From an uncultured Coriobacteriaceae bacterium (GTDB lineage: Bacteria; Actinomycetota; Coriobacteriia; Coriobacteriales; Eggerthellaceae), in assembly GCA_900552365.1 (NCBI GenBank), contig URZP01000013.1, positions 1-23,303 of the forward strand: a stretch of 23,303 nt of DNA, written 5' to 3'. The translations under genes were made by a program, and so were the position numbers. Positions 1 through 7,862 of the stretch are shown here, piece after piece (position 1 is the stretch's first letter; every line of letters begins with the position of its first letter). The notes under the pieces were generated by a model. The model had not been told where the DNA came from. It saw nothing but the letters and a program-made list of their open reading frames with translations, and did not search any database.

Positions 1-771
1 GTGGCGACCGTCTTTCGCAAGGGCGAACGTAAGGCCGGCTTGAGCCAAGGTCATAGGCGCACGGGCGGTGCAGATGTCGAAAAGGCCGTCTTGGACATCG
101 GCTTCGGGGCAAACCGCGAAGCCTCCCCCATAAGTTCTGCCGATCTGGACGGCAAGCAAATGCATGTCGACGGTTTGGGGCGGCAGATCGTCGAAGCGAA
201 CCGTTGCAGTATGGATATCGAGATGATGGAGCAGCTGATCGATTCCGCTTGCAAGATACAGCTGAGTGCCTGTTTTGCCTGTGCGCTTGCGACGTTCGAC
301 CGTATCGAGCGCGATTGCGGCATCAAGACCGAAAGACAGCGTTTCGCAGAAGTACTCTCCGTTGCATACACCTACATCGAGCATTGCAGGTTGGGCCTCA
401 GCCAGCTGCACGGCAGCTGTTTTCAGGTCAGTCGACATCCCAAGGGTGCGGGCATAATCGTTACCCGACCCAAATGGGATGAGGCCCATCTGAATGCGCG
501 CGACGTCGCTGCGAACAGCGACGTCGTCACGCATCATGATTCCATTGCACACCTCGTGAACCAGGCCGTCTCCGCCCAGCGCGACAAAGGTGTCGAAACC
601 CTGGGCCTTGGAGGCGATGTCTTTTGCATGGCCCGGAGCATTGGTCGTGGCCACCTCAAGCGACTCGCAACCAGGCAGAACCGAAACAAGGCCCGCAGCG
701 ACGTCGATCGCTTCACCTGCCGCGCTGTTCTGCGCCGTAGGGTTCGCTATGAGAAGTACGCGACCGAGCAT
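1..771 (-). CDS. YegS/DgkB-type lipid (diacylglycerol) kinase, truncated by the window edge
   Basis: The 257 N-terminal residues are present; the C-terminus runs off the left edge. Proteins of this DAGK-catalytic-domain family (usually about 300 residues) phosphorylate diacylglycerol or related lipids with ATP at the membrane, recycling lipid into phosphatidate. Visible motifs are the N-terminal LLIANPTAQN strand, the nucleotide-binding GGDG followed by VHEV (near residue 65), the IPFGSGNDYART motif (near residue 98), and the C-terminal-lobe pattern GGGF...P.A...DG..D (near residue 220). The ATG lies 3 nt after the TAG stop of the trigger-factor-like gene, so the two are probably translationally coupled. 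The exact lipid substrate cannot be read from the sequence; sphingosine-kinase-like or undecaprenol-type activity is possible. Family assignment is firm, substrate is inference. Confidence 0.9.
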   Translation of the reverse strand, partial: MLGRVLLIANPTAQNSAAGEAIDVAAGLVSVLPGCESLEVATTNAPGHAKDIASKAQGFDTFVALGGDGLVHEVCNGIMMRDDVAVRSDVARIQMGLIPFGSGNDYARTLGMSTDLKTAAVQLAEAQPAMLDVGVCNGEYFCETLSFGLDAAIALDTVERRKRTGKTGTQLYLASGIDQLLHHLDIHTATVRFDDLPPQTVDMHLLAVQIGRTYGGGFAVCPEADVQDGLFDICTARAPMTLAQAGLTFALAKDGRH

Positions 772-774
772 CGG

Positions 775-2091
775 CTACTCAGCCTGCTCTTCCTGAGTCT
801 CGGGGTTCTTGTAAGCGATCTGAGCATGTTCGACAACCCACTTGCTGGCGCAGTAGCGCTCGGCGGACTCGCGCAGAGAGAAACCGTAGCCCTGCTCCTC
901 CATCATCTTACGAGCCTCATCGGGCAGCTGCGGGTTGATTTGCTCGCAGACGTCCTTGATATCCTGCTCGGTAACCTTAAGACCCTGGGTGCGGAAAATA
1001 GCGTCAAGCGCATAGCACTGCACCAGCGACTGACGCGTCTGCATGAAGATGTTGCGTTCTACTTGCTCTTCCCCACCGTTGCGGGAAACGAACTCCTCCC
1101 AGCGGATGCCCTGAGAGCTAACCTGCTGACGCAGGTCGTTGGTGATCTTGGTACGGGTGCCCTCGAAAACCTCGTCGGGGATATGGCCCATGAAGCGCTT
1201 GGAAAGCTCAACCGATGCGACATTGCGAACATAGTCATCGTACTGTGCGCGACGAACACGGTGGACTTCCTTGGTAAGGGCCTCGCGAAGCTCAGCAACC
1301 GTCTTGTAGTCGGAAGAATTCTGGGCGACCCACTCGTCGGTAAGCTCGGGCACGATCTCCTTCTGGATGGAGATAACGCCAACGGTTGCCTCATAAGGCT
1401 CGACCTTGTCAGAGGATCCGTCGTAACGCGGAGCCTCGAACGTGAACGTCTTGGTCTCGCCCTTCTTCATGCCGATGACGTTTTGCTCGAAAGTAACGGG
1501 CATGCCGCCAGAGCCCAGCACGTACGTGCGACCTTCGGTGGTAAGGGGCTTGATCTCGTTACCGTCCTGCTTGCAGACCAAGGACAGGAAAGCTGCGTCG
1601 CCGTTAACAAGAGGGCGATCCTCTTCGACGTCGACGAACTCGGCACGATTGACGAGCATCTGATGGAGCTGCTGCTCAACCGTGGCCTCGTCGCCATCGT
1701 ATGGGAACACGGAGATGGAAACTGGGTCGTACGATGCAAGCTCGAATTCAGGCTTGACGATGACGTTCACGGTGAACTTGAACGGTTTGCCGCGCATGAC
1801 AAGGTCGGCGTTCTCGATGGAGGGCATGAACGCGGGGCACACGCCATGTTTGTCGATGGCCATGGGAACAAGGGCATCGACAGCCTGCTGGTTCACCAGC
1901 ATGTCGAGGTTGCTGATGCCCATTTGCTCGGCCGCAGACTGTGCAAGAGTTTTCTGGGGATCCATGCGAACACCCATAGCCTGGCAGAAGTTGATCTCGG
2001 CAACTTCGAACGCACGATTGACTTCCTGCTCGGTTGCCGCGACCTCAAGGGTCACCGACTGCTCGTCTTTTGCAAGCTGAACTACCTTCAT
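775..2091 (-). CDS. Trigger-factor-like peptidyl-prolyl isomerase/chaperone with degenerate ribosome-docking signature
   Basis: A 438-residue protein with trigger factor layout. The N-terminal domain ends in a PFKFTVNVIVKPEFEL stretch (about residues 105-120). It is followed by an FKBP-like PPIase domain (about 150-235, with VLGSGGMPVTFEQNVIGMKK) and a helical C-terminal chaperone domain rich in charged residues. Canonical trigger factor folds nascent chains while docked on ribosomal protein L23 through a GFRxGKxP loop. Here the corresponding position (residues 40-47) reads GVRMDPQK, so only G and R are kept. The start ATG is chosen because AAGGAG sits 6 nt upstream; a longer reading frame to 2124 lacks such a site. 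It is coupled to the lipid kinase downstream. It may be a second, divergent Tig paralogue rather than the housekeeping one, since the usual clpP/clpX neighbours are absent. The gene symbol is left open for that reason. Confidence 0.85.
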   Translation of the reverse strand: MKVVQLAKDEQSVTLEVAATEQEVNRAFEVAEINFCQAMGVRMDPQKTLAQSAAEQMGISNLDMLVNQQAVDALVPMAIDKHGVCPAFMPSIENADLVMRGKPFKFTVNVIVKPEFELASYDPVSISVFPYDGDEATVEQQLHQMLVNRAEFVDVEEDRPLVNGDAAFLSLVCKQDGNEIKPLTTEGRTYVLGSGGMPVTFEQNVIGMKKGETKTFTFEAPRYDGSSDKVEPYEATVGVISIQKEIVPELTDEWVAQNSSDYKTVAELREALTKEVHRVRRAQYDDYVRNVASVELSKRFMGHIPDEVFEGTRTKITNDLRQQVSSQGIRWEEFVSRNGGEEQVERNIFMQTRQSLVQCYALDAIFRTQGLKVTEQDIKDVCEQINPQLPDEARKMMEEQGYGFSLRESAERYCASKWVVEHAQIAYKNPETQEEQAE

Positions 2092-2106
2092 TGATTGCTC
2101 CTTAAC

Positions 2107-2136
2107 AGCCGACGTCGGCTGCACGCCGACGTCGCT
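2107..2136 (-). promoter_or_regulatory. Hairpin next to the trigger-factor-like ribosome binding site
   Basis: CGACGTCGGC (2110-2119) pairs perfectly with GCCGACGTCG (2125-2134) around a 5-nt loop, and the left arm is itself part of a 14-bp palindrome (2107-2120). On the minus strand it ends about 4 nt before the AAGGAG of the trigger-factor-like gene and has no T tract after it, so it is not an ordinary terminator for the permease. It could protect the 5' end, modulate initiation, or be a protein-binding palindrome. The role is unknown. Confidence 0.45.
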
Positions 2137-2173
2137 CCCGTCTAATTAACCAGATTATTCTAACGTATGTCCC

Positions 2174-5100
2174 CTACTCCATGGATTTCAAACTTTCAAC
2201 CATGTCGATTCGAGCCAACTTATGGCGCATGAGGAACAGGACCAGACACGCGAAAACAACCGTGAGCACGAACGATATGACGAAACTCATGGGGTGGATG
2301 ATTCGACCGAACATGGCTTGATCAACCTCGGCGGATTGAACCACGAACGCCTCGAGGAAGATGCCCAGGAACAGGCCGAGCAAGCAACCGAGCACCACCG
2401 TGATAAGGATTTCGCGGAAGATATATGCGTACGTCTCGCGCCTGGTGAAGCCAAGCACCTTGAGCGTCGCGATTTCGCGAACGCGTTCCTCGACGTTGAT
2501 GTTGGTGAGGTTGTACAAAACGATGTACGCAAGAAGCGCAGCTGCAACAACCAGAACAACCACGATCAAGTCGACGCTCTTGAGCATGGAGCGGTACGAT
2601 TTGATGATCTCATCGTTGTACGCAAGCGTCTTAACGCCGTCGATCGCAGACATCTGCTCATCAAAAATGGTGCGTTCGTCTTGATCCTCGCCGATGCAGG
2701 CGTACCACGTCGCGTAATCAGGGTCGCTTCCGAACGCCTCACGATAGGCACCCTCGCCCACGAACAGATAATCATGAAGATAATTCTCGGCGATGCCGGT
2801 AACCGTAAGCGAATGACGCTCGTTCTCGGCATTGCCCATGGTGTCTTGGGCGGCGACGCTTAAGGTGTCGCCAACCCGAACACCCAGGTCGATAGCAAGT
2901 TTCTCGGAGACCACCACACTATCGGCCGTCATGGGAATGGGATCGTGCGACAAACGATCGCGCAGAGTCCACACGTTGGGGAACCCGGTCAGATCCTTCG
3001 GGACGACGATGCTTGCGCGATGGTCTTCCCCCGCCTCGTCAACGACCAACATGGTCTCGTAATACGCCTCGGTAAAATCAGTCACAACGGAATCGTTAGT
3101 CAGAACAGATTCGATCTTATCGATGTCTTCCTGAGAAGCGTCGCTGGTACGCGTGATGGTAGAGGTGTAATGGATGAGCTGGCCGTACTGCGTGTCAATG
3201 ATGTCGTTGATCGAGTCGCGCAGACCCCATCCGGTAAGCATGAGAGCCGTGCAACCCGCGATTCCGATAAGCGTCATGAAGAAGCGCTTTTTGTAACGGA
3301 AGATATTGCGCGCCGTAACCTTCCACGAGAACGACAAGTGACTCCAGATCGGCGTGATCCGCTCGAGAATGATTCGTTTACCGGCCTTCGGCGCACGAGG
3401 CTGCATAAGGCTTGCCGGGTCTTCCTTCAGCTGCGTGAACGCCGCAATCGCAGTAGCGAGGACGGTGATGCCGATGCCCAGGCCCGCTGACAAAGCAGTG
3501 ATGAAGGGGTCGAATGAGAGACCGCCCATTGGAACGTAATAAATGATCGCGTACGCGTGCATGATGACAATGGGCAGGCTCTTGCCCATGAGCAAGATAC
3601 CCAAGAGAGAACCGATGCCCGAAGCCGCCACGGCATAGCCGAGGTACTTCCACGCGATGCGGCTGCGAGAGTACCCCAAAGCTTTGTAGGTGCCGATAAG
3701 CACGCGCTCCTCATCGACCATGCGCGTCATGGTGGTGAGCGCGACCAGTGCGGCAACCAAGAAGAAGATGAAGGGGAACACGGACGCGATGTGGTCGACG
3801 CGATCGGCGTCGGACGTGAAGCTTACCAAACCAACGTTCTTCGTTCTATCCATGATAAGCCAGTCGGGGCGCTCGATTGAATCGACCTTATCCTGGGCGT
3901 CGGCGATCTTTTGTTCAGCCTCGGCGAATTCGCTGTCAGCCTTGGCGCGACCGTCGTTGTACTCGGCAAGACCGGTTGCATAGCTGTCTTTGCCCGACTG
4001 GATTTGAGACCACCCGTCGTTGATTTGTTGCTGAGCGCTAGCAAGCTGCTGCTCGGCAGCAGCCATAGCTGCTTCGGCTTCGGTCTTTTGCTGCTGAAGC
4101 TGGGTATTCGTTTGATCGATTTGCGCTTGACCCTCGTCAAGCTGAGCTTTAGTTTGGTCGAGTTGAGTGCGCGACTGCGCAAGCTGAGCTTTCACCTCGT
4201 CAAGCTTCGCCTGAGTAGCTGATATAACAGCCTCGGTATAAGGATCGATCACACCCGATTGTTCATATGCGGCCCGCTGGGCATCAAGTGCGCTTTGGTT
4301 CTTCTGATACTCGGCCTGACCTGCTGCGTACTGCTGCTCACCCTGCTCGAGAGCTTGGCGCCCCTCGTCGATCTGTGCCTGATTGTCGACGATTTGCTGT
4401 TCCGCAGACTCAAAAGCGGCTTTGGCGTCCGCTCTTTTCTGGACGAGCTCGCTGACGCCCGTATCATGCTGACGCTGAGCTTCGATGAGGTTTGACTCGT
4501 TAACCGTAATCTCATTCAGCGCATTGTCGAGCTTCGTTTTAGCATTGGACAGCTCGGCTTCAGCATCGGCTTTTTCCCTATCGAATTCGGCGCGGGATTC
4601 ATCAAGCTCCTTTTGGGCGTCGCCCTTCAACTGCTCAAGACGCGCTTGCTCGCGATCGTCGGAAATCGATGCGATCTCTTCAGAAACCGAATCGACAAGG
4701 CTTTGGTACGCATCGGATGAGGCATGCAACCCCTTTGCGCCCTTAACCGTTACGAAAGCCTCCGTGATGGGGTAATCCTTGGCAAATGTGGACTCGGTTG
4801 TGTAGACGTACTCCTGGACCACGCCCGAACCCAACGTGCTTGTGCCAAGGCTTGCCGATTGGACGTAATAGGGCGAATGAACCTTGCCGACGATGGTGAG
4901 CGTGCGCGTTGTCAGAACGTCATCGATGTCGCCCACGCCGGAATCGACGGTGATGACATCACCGATCGAAGGGGTCGTTTCCAGAACCACGTCAGCCGAG
5001 ATGACGCATTCCCCCGCCTTCTCGGGCAGTCGTCCTTCGTCAACAACAAGCTGGTTAAGATAAGCCCCTTTCGCGTTTTCTCGAACTATCCCCGATGTGC

Positions 5101-5458
5101 GAAAGTCGGATTCGCCAGTTGCGGCTTCAGGCAATGAATGGATGCGAAACGTGTGCTGCTTACCGTTAAGGGATGCGACGGCATCGGTTTCAAAGGCGGG
5201 CATGACCTGATCGACGCCGTCAAGCCCGGCTATCGCGTCGATGTCGTCGGCATTAAGGCCCATGGTGGATGCGATACGCAGATCCATGGTTGAAGTTGAG
5301 TCGTAGTATTGATCGGCCGTGCTTTTCATGTCGGGCGCAGTCATGCGCAAGCCGGCAAAAAAGCCCACGCCCAAGCCGACGATGACAGCCAAGGCAATGA
5401 ACCTGCCAACCTTCTTGGTTATCGATCGAAGGACATCTTTTCCGAATGCGCTAGCCAT
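2174..5458 (-). CDS. FtsX-type ABC transporter permease with a large extracytoplasmic coiled coil
   Basis: A 1094-residue membrane protein of the MacB/FtsX (ABC3) permease class. A cytoplasmic start (MASAFGKDVLRSITKK) precedes TM1 (about 20-37). Next come an extracellular MacB-like domain (about 45-255) and a Gln/Glu/Ala/Lys-rich coiled coil (about 260-528) interrupted at residues 401-408 by SGVIDPYT. The first FtsX domain follows, with TMs near 556-577, 605-635 and 650-675. A second core region begins with TM near 727-743, and the last FtsX domain holds the final three TMs (from about the LIVVVLVVAAALLAY segment to the C-terminus). Each FtsX domain has the cytoplasmic GTYKALGYSRS / IATLKVLGFTRR coupling-helix type motif. 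The start is 4 nt after the ATPase stop; an upstream ATG at 5500 would overlap the ATPase, and neither start has a clear Shine-Dalgarno site. It works with the adjacent ATPase. Substrate unknown: export of a lipid, peptide or antibiotic, or mechanotransmission to the wall, are all possible. Confidence 0.9.
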   Translation of the reverse strand: MASAFGKDVLRSITKKVGRFIALAVIVGLGVGFFAGLRMTAPDMKSTADQYYDSTSTMDLRIASTMGLNADDIDAIAGLDGVDQVMPAFETDAVASLNGKQHTFRIHSLPEAATGESDFRTSGIVRENAKGAYLNQLVVDEGRLPEKAGECVISADVVLETTPSIGDVITVDSGVGDIDDVLTTRTLTIVGKVHSPYYVQSASLGTSTLGSGVVQEYVYTTESTFAKDYPITEAFVTVKGAKGLHASSDAYQSLVDSVSEEIASISDDREQARLEQLKGDAQKELDESRAEFDREKADAEAELSNAKTKLDNALNEITVNESNLIEAQRQHDTGVSELVQKRADAKAAFESAEQQIVDNQAQIDEGRQALEQGEQQYAAGQAEYQKNQSALDAQRAAYEQSGVIDPYTEAVISATQAKLDEVKAQLAQSRTQLDQTKAQLDEGQAQIDQTNTQLQQQKTEAEAAMAAAEQQLASAQQQINDGWSQIQSGKDSYATGLAEYNDGRAKADSEFAEAEQKIADAQDKVDSIERPDWLIMDRTKNVGLVSFTSDADRVDHIASVFPFIFFLVAALVALTTMTRMVDEERVLIGTYKALGYSRSRIAWKYLGYAVAASGIGSLLGILLMGKSLPIVIMHAYAIIYYVPMGGLSFDPFITALSAGLGIGITVLATAIAAFTQLKEDPASLMQPRAPKAGKRIILERITPIWSHLSFSWKVTARNIFRYKKRFFMTLIGIAGCTALMLTGWGLRDSINDIIDTQYGQLIHYTSTITRTSDASQEDIDKIESVLTNDSVVTDFTEAYYETMLVVDEAGEDHRASIVVPKDLTGFPNVWTLRDRLSHDPIPMTADSVVVSEKLAIDLGVRVGDTLSVAAQDTMGNAENERHSLTVTGIAENYLHDYLFVGEGAYREAFGSDPDYATWYACIGEDQDERTIFDEQMSAIDGVKTLAYNDEIIKSYRSMLKSVDLIVVVLVVAAALLAYIVLYNLTNINVEERVREIATLKVLGFTRRETYAYIFREILITVVLGCLLGLFLGIFLEAFVVQSAEVDQAMFGRIIHPMSFVISFVLTVVFACLVLFLMRHKLARIDMVESLKSME

Positions 5459-5462
5459 AGAT

Positions 5463-6164
5463 CTACCATTCAAGCGTGTCGGCGGAAACAGGGTTGGCAT
5501 TCACTTCGACGGATGCCGCACGGCCCTCGCGCACATGGATCACGCGGTCGGCAATTGACGTGAATGCAAGGTTATGCGTGATGAGAACGACAGTTTTGCC
5601 GGTGTTGCGACAGGTATCCTGAAGCAGTTTAAGAATTGCCTTGCCGGTCTGATAGTCAAGAGCACCCGTGGGTTCGTCGCAAAGAAGAAGCTTGGGGTTT
5701 TTCGCCAACGCACGCGCGATAGCGACTCGCTGCTGCTCGCCACCGGAAAGCTGCGAGGGGAAGTTGTTCAAGCGATGCGACAAGCCAACCTGCCCCATAA
5801 CCTCAGCTGCATCAAGCGGATTACGGCAGATCTGAGAGGCAAGCTCGACATTCTCGAGCGCAGTGAGGTTTTGGACGAGGTTGTAAAACTGGAACACGAA
5901 GCCGATGTCGTGGCGACGGTACAGAGTAAGGTCTCGCTCGCCAAGGCCGCTGATCTCGCGCCCATCAAGGAGAATCTTACCTGACGTGCAGCCAGTCATG
6001 CCTCCGAGCATGTTAAGAAGCGTGGTTTTGCCGGCACCGGAGGGACCCACGATGCAGACGAACTCGCCTTCCTCAATGGAAAAAGTCATGCCCGCAACGG
6101 CAACGACTTCGACCTCGCCCATTTGGTAGATCTTTTTAACGTCATGAAACTCCACGAAACTCAT
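5463..6164 (-). CDS. ABC transporter ATPase, LolD/MacB family
   Basis: A 233-residue ATPase with every expected motif: Walker A GPSGAGKTT (40-48), Q-loop FVFQFYN (89-95), signature LSGGEQQR (139-146), Walker B KLLLCDEPTGALD (158-170), and the switch histidine in VVLITHN. The LolD/MacB/FtsE-like sequence matches the FtsX-type permease 4 nt downstream, so the pair forms a two-gene operon. The ATG at 6164 is chosen because a GGAGG lies 10 nt upstream. A GTG at 6173 in the same frame sits almost on top of that site and is less likely. The gene begins beyond the terminator that closes the ribosomal operon, so it probably has its own promoter. These transporters usually act as mechanotransmitters or exporters rather than importers. 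Confidence 0.93.
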   Translation of the reverse strand: MSFVEFHDVKKIYQMGEVEVVAVAGMTFSIEEGEFVCIVGPSGAGKTTLLNMLGGMTGCTSGKILLDGREISGLGERDLTLYRRHDIGFVFQFYNLVQNLTALENVELASQICRNPLDAAEVMGQVGLSHRLNNFPSQLSGGEQQRVAIARALAKNPKLLLCDEPTGALDYQTGKAILKLLQDTCRNTGKTVVLITHNLAFTSIADRVIHVREGRAASVEVNANPVSADTLEW

Positions 6165-6219
6165 GCACGTCACCCCTCCGAAGGCAGGCGCACCCGCGAT
6201 ACTCTATCTCTTTCAACTG

Positions 6220-6225
6220 ATTATA
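6220..6225 (-). promoter_or_regulatory. Candidate -10 box (TATAAT) for the ABC operon
   Basis: The minus strand carries a consensus TATAAT preceded by GGG, about 55 nt before the ATPase start. No good -35 hexamer is found 16-18 bp upstream, where the sequence falls inside the terminator stem of the ribosomal operon. The -10 match is seen directly; promoter activity is inference. Confidence 0.4.
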
Positions 6226-6228
6226 CCC

Positions 6229-6262
6229 AAAAAGAAAGGCACCCTATGCAGGGTGCCTTTCT
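6229..6262 (-). terminator. Intrinsic terminator closing the ribosomal operon after rplW
   Basis: A perfect 12-bp stem (6233-6244 with 6251-6262, core GGCACCC/GGGTGCC) has a 6-nt loop and is followed on the minus strand by a run of five T. It starts 28 nt past the rplW stop. The plus-strand side lacks a T tract, so it is oriented for the ribosomal operon. Confidence 0.88.
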
Positions 6263-6290
6263 AAAAACCGAGTTGACAGTCAACCGTCGA

Positions 6291-6575
6291 TTAGGAAGCG
6301 AAGATCTCGATGGTGTCGCCGTCCTTAAGGGTGACAACAGCCTTCTTCCAGGTGCGGGTAAGACCCTCGACAACGCGAACGCGCTTGGTCTTGGGCTTGA
6401 CGTTCAGGGTGTTGACCTTGACGACCTTGACGTTGAACAGCTCTTCGATTGCCTTGGCGATCTCAACCTTGTTGGCGTTCTTGGCAACCTCGAAGGTGTA
6501 CTTGTTCTGCTCCATTGCATCGTAGCTATGCTCGGTGATGATGGGGCGGATGATGATGCTGCGAGCGTCCTTCAT
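6291..6575 (-). CDS. rplW: 50S ribosomal protein L23
   Basis: The 94-residue protein is normal for bacterial uL23, which sits at the polypeptide exit tunnel and is the docking site for trigger factor and SRP. Recognisable features are the N-terminal IIRPIITEHSYDAMEQNKYTF segment type, the AIEELFNVKVVKVNTLNV strand-helix region, and the basic KPKTKRVRVVEGLTR loop. The start ATG overlaps the rplD stop by one base (TAATG), with GAGGAGG about 12 nt upstream inside rplD, so translation is coupled. It is the last gene of the operon here: a terminator follows after 28 nt and rplB, its usual neighbour, is absent. Confidence 0.97.
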   Translation of the reverse strand: MKDARSIIIRPIITEHSYDAMEQNKYTFEVAKNANKVEIAKAIEELFNVKVVKVNTLNVKPKTKRVRVVEGLTRTWKKAVVTLKDGDTIEIFAS

Positions 6576-7198
6576 TATGCAAGCACCTCCTCGATGCGCT
6601 TCAGAGCCTGCGTGGTGATGACGAGGTTCTTGTTGTCAAGAATCTCGTAGGTGTTGATCTCGGTTGCAGGAACAACGATGACAGCCGGAACGTTGCGGAA
6701 AGACAGGAACGTCTCGATGTCGTCGCTGGCAACGATGATGGTGGTACGACCCTCAAGGCCGAGTGCCTTCATGGCAGCGATTGCAGCCTTGGTGGAAGGC
6801 TTCTCGAAGCCGAAGTCGTCAACGACGGTCAGCTGGCCGTCAGCGAGCTTGGCGGAGAGAGCAGAACGCATAGCAAGCTTGATTTCCTTGCTGTTCACCT
6901 TGAAAGCATAGGAACGAGGATGCGGACCCCAAACGGTGCCGCCGCCACGCCACTGGGGCGAACGGATGGAGCCCTGGCGGGCACGACCGGTGCCCTTCTG
7001 CTTCCAAGGCTTCTTGCCGCCGCCACGGACCTCGCCGCGGGTGCGGGTGTCATGAGTACCCTGACGCCAGGAAGCACGCTGAGCGCGGACGACCTGATGC
7101 ATCACCGGTACGTTCGGCTCGATGCCGAACACGGACGCTGCGAGCTCGGCGGTACCCGCCGCTGCGCCCTTGGCGTCTTTGATATCGATAGCAGTCAT
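6575..7198 (-). CDS. rplD: 50S ribosomal protein L4
   Basis: The 207-residue uL4 binds 23S rRNA domain I, and its long loop reaches the exit tunnel. The diagnostic loop GGGKKPWKQKGTGRARQGS lies around residues 60-78 and is followed by the SPQWRGGGTVWGP and RSYAFKVNSKEIKLAMRSAL segments. Tunnel-lining residues around KQKGTGRAR look wild type, so no macrolide-resistance change is evident. The start is preceded by AAGGAG, and rplC ends 29 nt upstream. In E. coli L4 autoregulates the S10 operon; there is nothing here to show that it does so in this organism. Confidence 0.97.
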   Translation of the reverse strand: MTAIDIKDAKGAAAGTAELAASVFGIEPNVPVMHQVVRAQRASWRQGTHDTRTRGEVRGGGKKPWKQKGTGRARQGSIRSPQWRGGGTVWGPHPRSYAFKVNSKEIKLAMRSALSAKLADGQLTVVDDFGFEKPSTKAAIAAMKALGLEGRTTIIVASDDIETFLSFRNVPAVIVVPATEINTYEILDNKNLVITTQALKRIEEVLA

Positions 7199-7227
7199 GT
7201 GATATTGCTCCTTAACGGTTCAGTTCA

Positions 7228-7848
7228 TTAGGCCATGCGCACGCGGACGATGCCGTTCTTGCCGCCGGGGACGGCGCCCTTGACGAGGATGAGGTTCATG
7301 TCCTCATCAACGCGAACGACCTCGAGGTTCTTAACGGTGACGCGGTCGCAGCCCATGTGACCCGGCATGCGGACGCCCTTGAAGACACGGGAGGGCGTAG
7401 CGCACTGACCGACGGAACCGGGAGCGCGATGGAAGTGCGCACCATGTCCACCAGGGCCGCCTGCGAAGCCATAGCGACGGATAACGCCAGCGAAACCCTT
7501 ACCCTTGGAGGTGCCGGTAACGTCGACCTTCTTCACGTCAGCGAAAGCAGCGACGGTCTGGAGTTCACCAAGAGTGTGCTCGGCGCCGGACTCGACGCGG
7601 ACCTCGCGGAGGTAACGACGAGGTGCAACGCCCTGTTTGGCGAAGTGACCGCCCATGGGCTTGTTGACCTTCTTCTCCTTGATGTCGCCGAAACCGAGCT
7701 GAACAGCCTCGTAGCCGTCGGTCTCAGCGGTCTTCACCTGGCAAACCGTGTTGGGCTCTGCCTGGATAACGGTGACGGGGACGATCTTGTCGTTCTCGTC
7801 GAAAATCTGGGTCATGCCGACCTTTTTACCGAAGATAGCGTTGATCAT
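7228..7848 (-). CDS. rplC: 50S ribosomal protein L3
   Basis: The 206-residue uL3 is an early 23S rRNA binder whose loop approaches the peptidyl-transferase centre. It begins with the typical INAIFGKKVGMTQIFDE and contains VTGTSKGKGFAGVIRRYGF (about residues 110-128) and the central-loop segment GSVGQCATPSRVFKGVRMPG. A Gln is present in the loop position that PrmB methylates in E. coli. AGGGGG lies 7 nt before the ATG. The gene sits 14 nt after rpsJ and 29 nt before rplD. Confidence 0.97.
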   Translation of the reverse strand: MINAIFGKKVGMTQIFDENDKIVPVTVIQAEPNTVCQVKTAETDGYEAVQLGFGDIKEKKVNKPMGGHFAKQGVAPRRYLREVRVESGAEHTLGELQTVAAFADVKKVDVTGTSKGKGFAGVIRRYGFAGGPGGHGAHFHRAPGSVGQCATPSRVFKGVRMPGHMGCDRVTVKNLEVVRVDEDMNLILVKGAVPGGKNGIVRVRMA

Positions 7849-7862
7849 TCTCGGTATCCCCC

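Noticed and set aside
1..2094. 697-codon open frame on the plus strand
   Set aside because: It lies antisense to the lipid kinase and trigger-factor-like genes, both with clear motifs and ribosome binding sites. Its translation resembles no family. Long antisense frames are common in GC-rich coding DNA with biased third positions.
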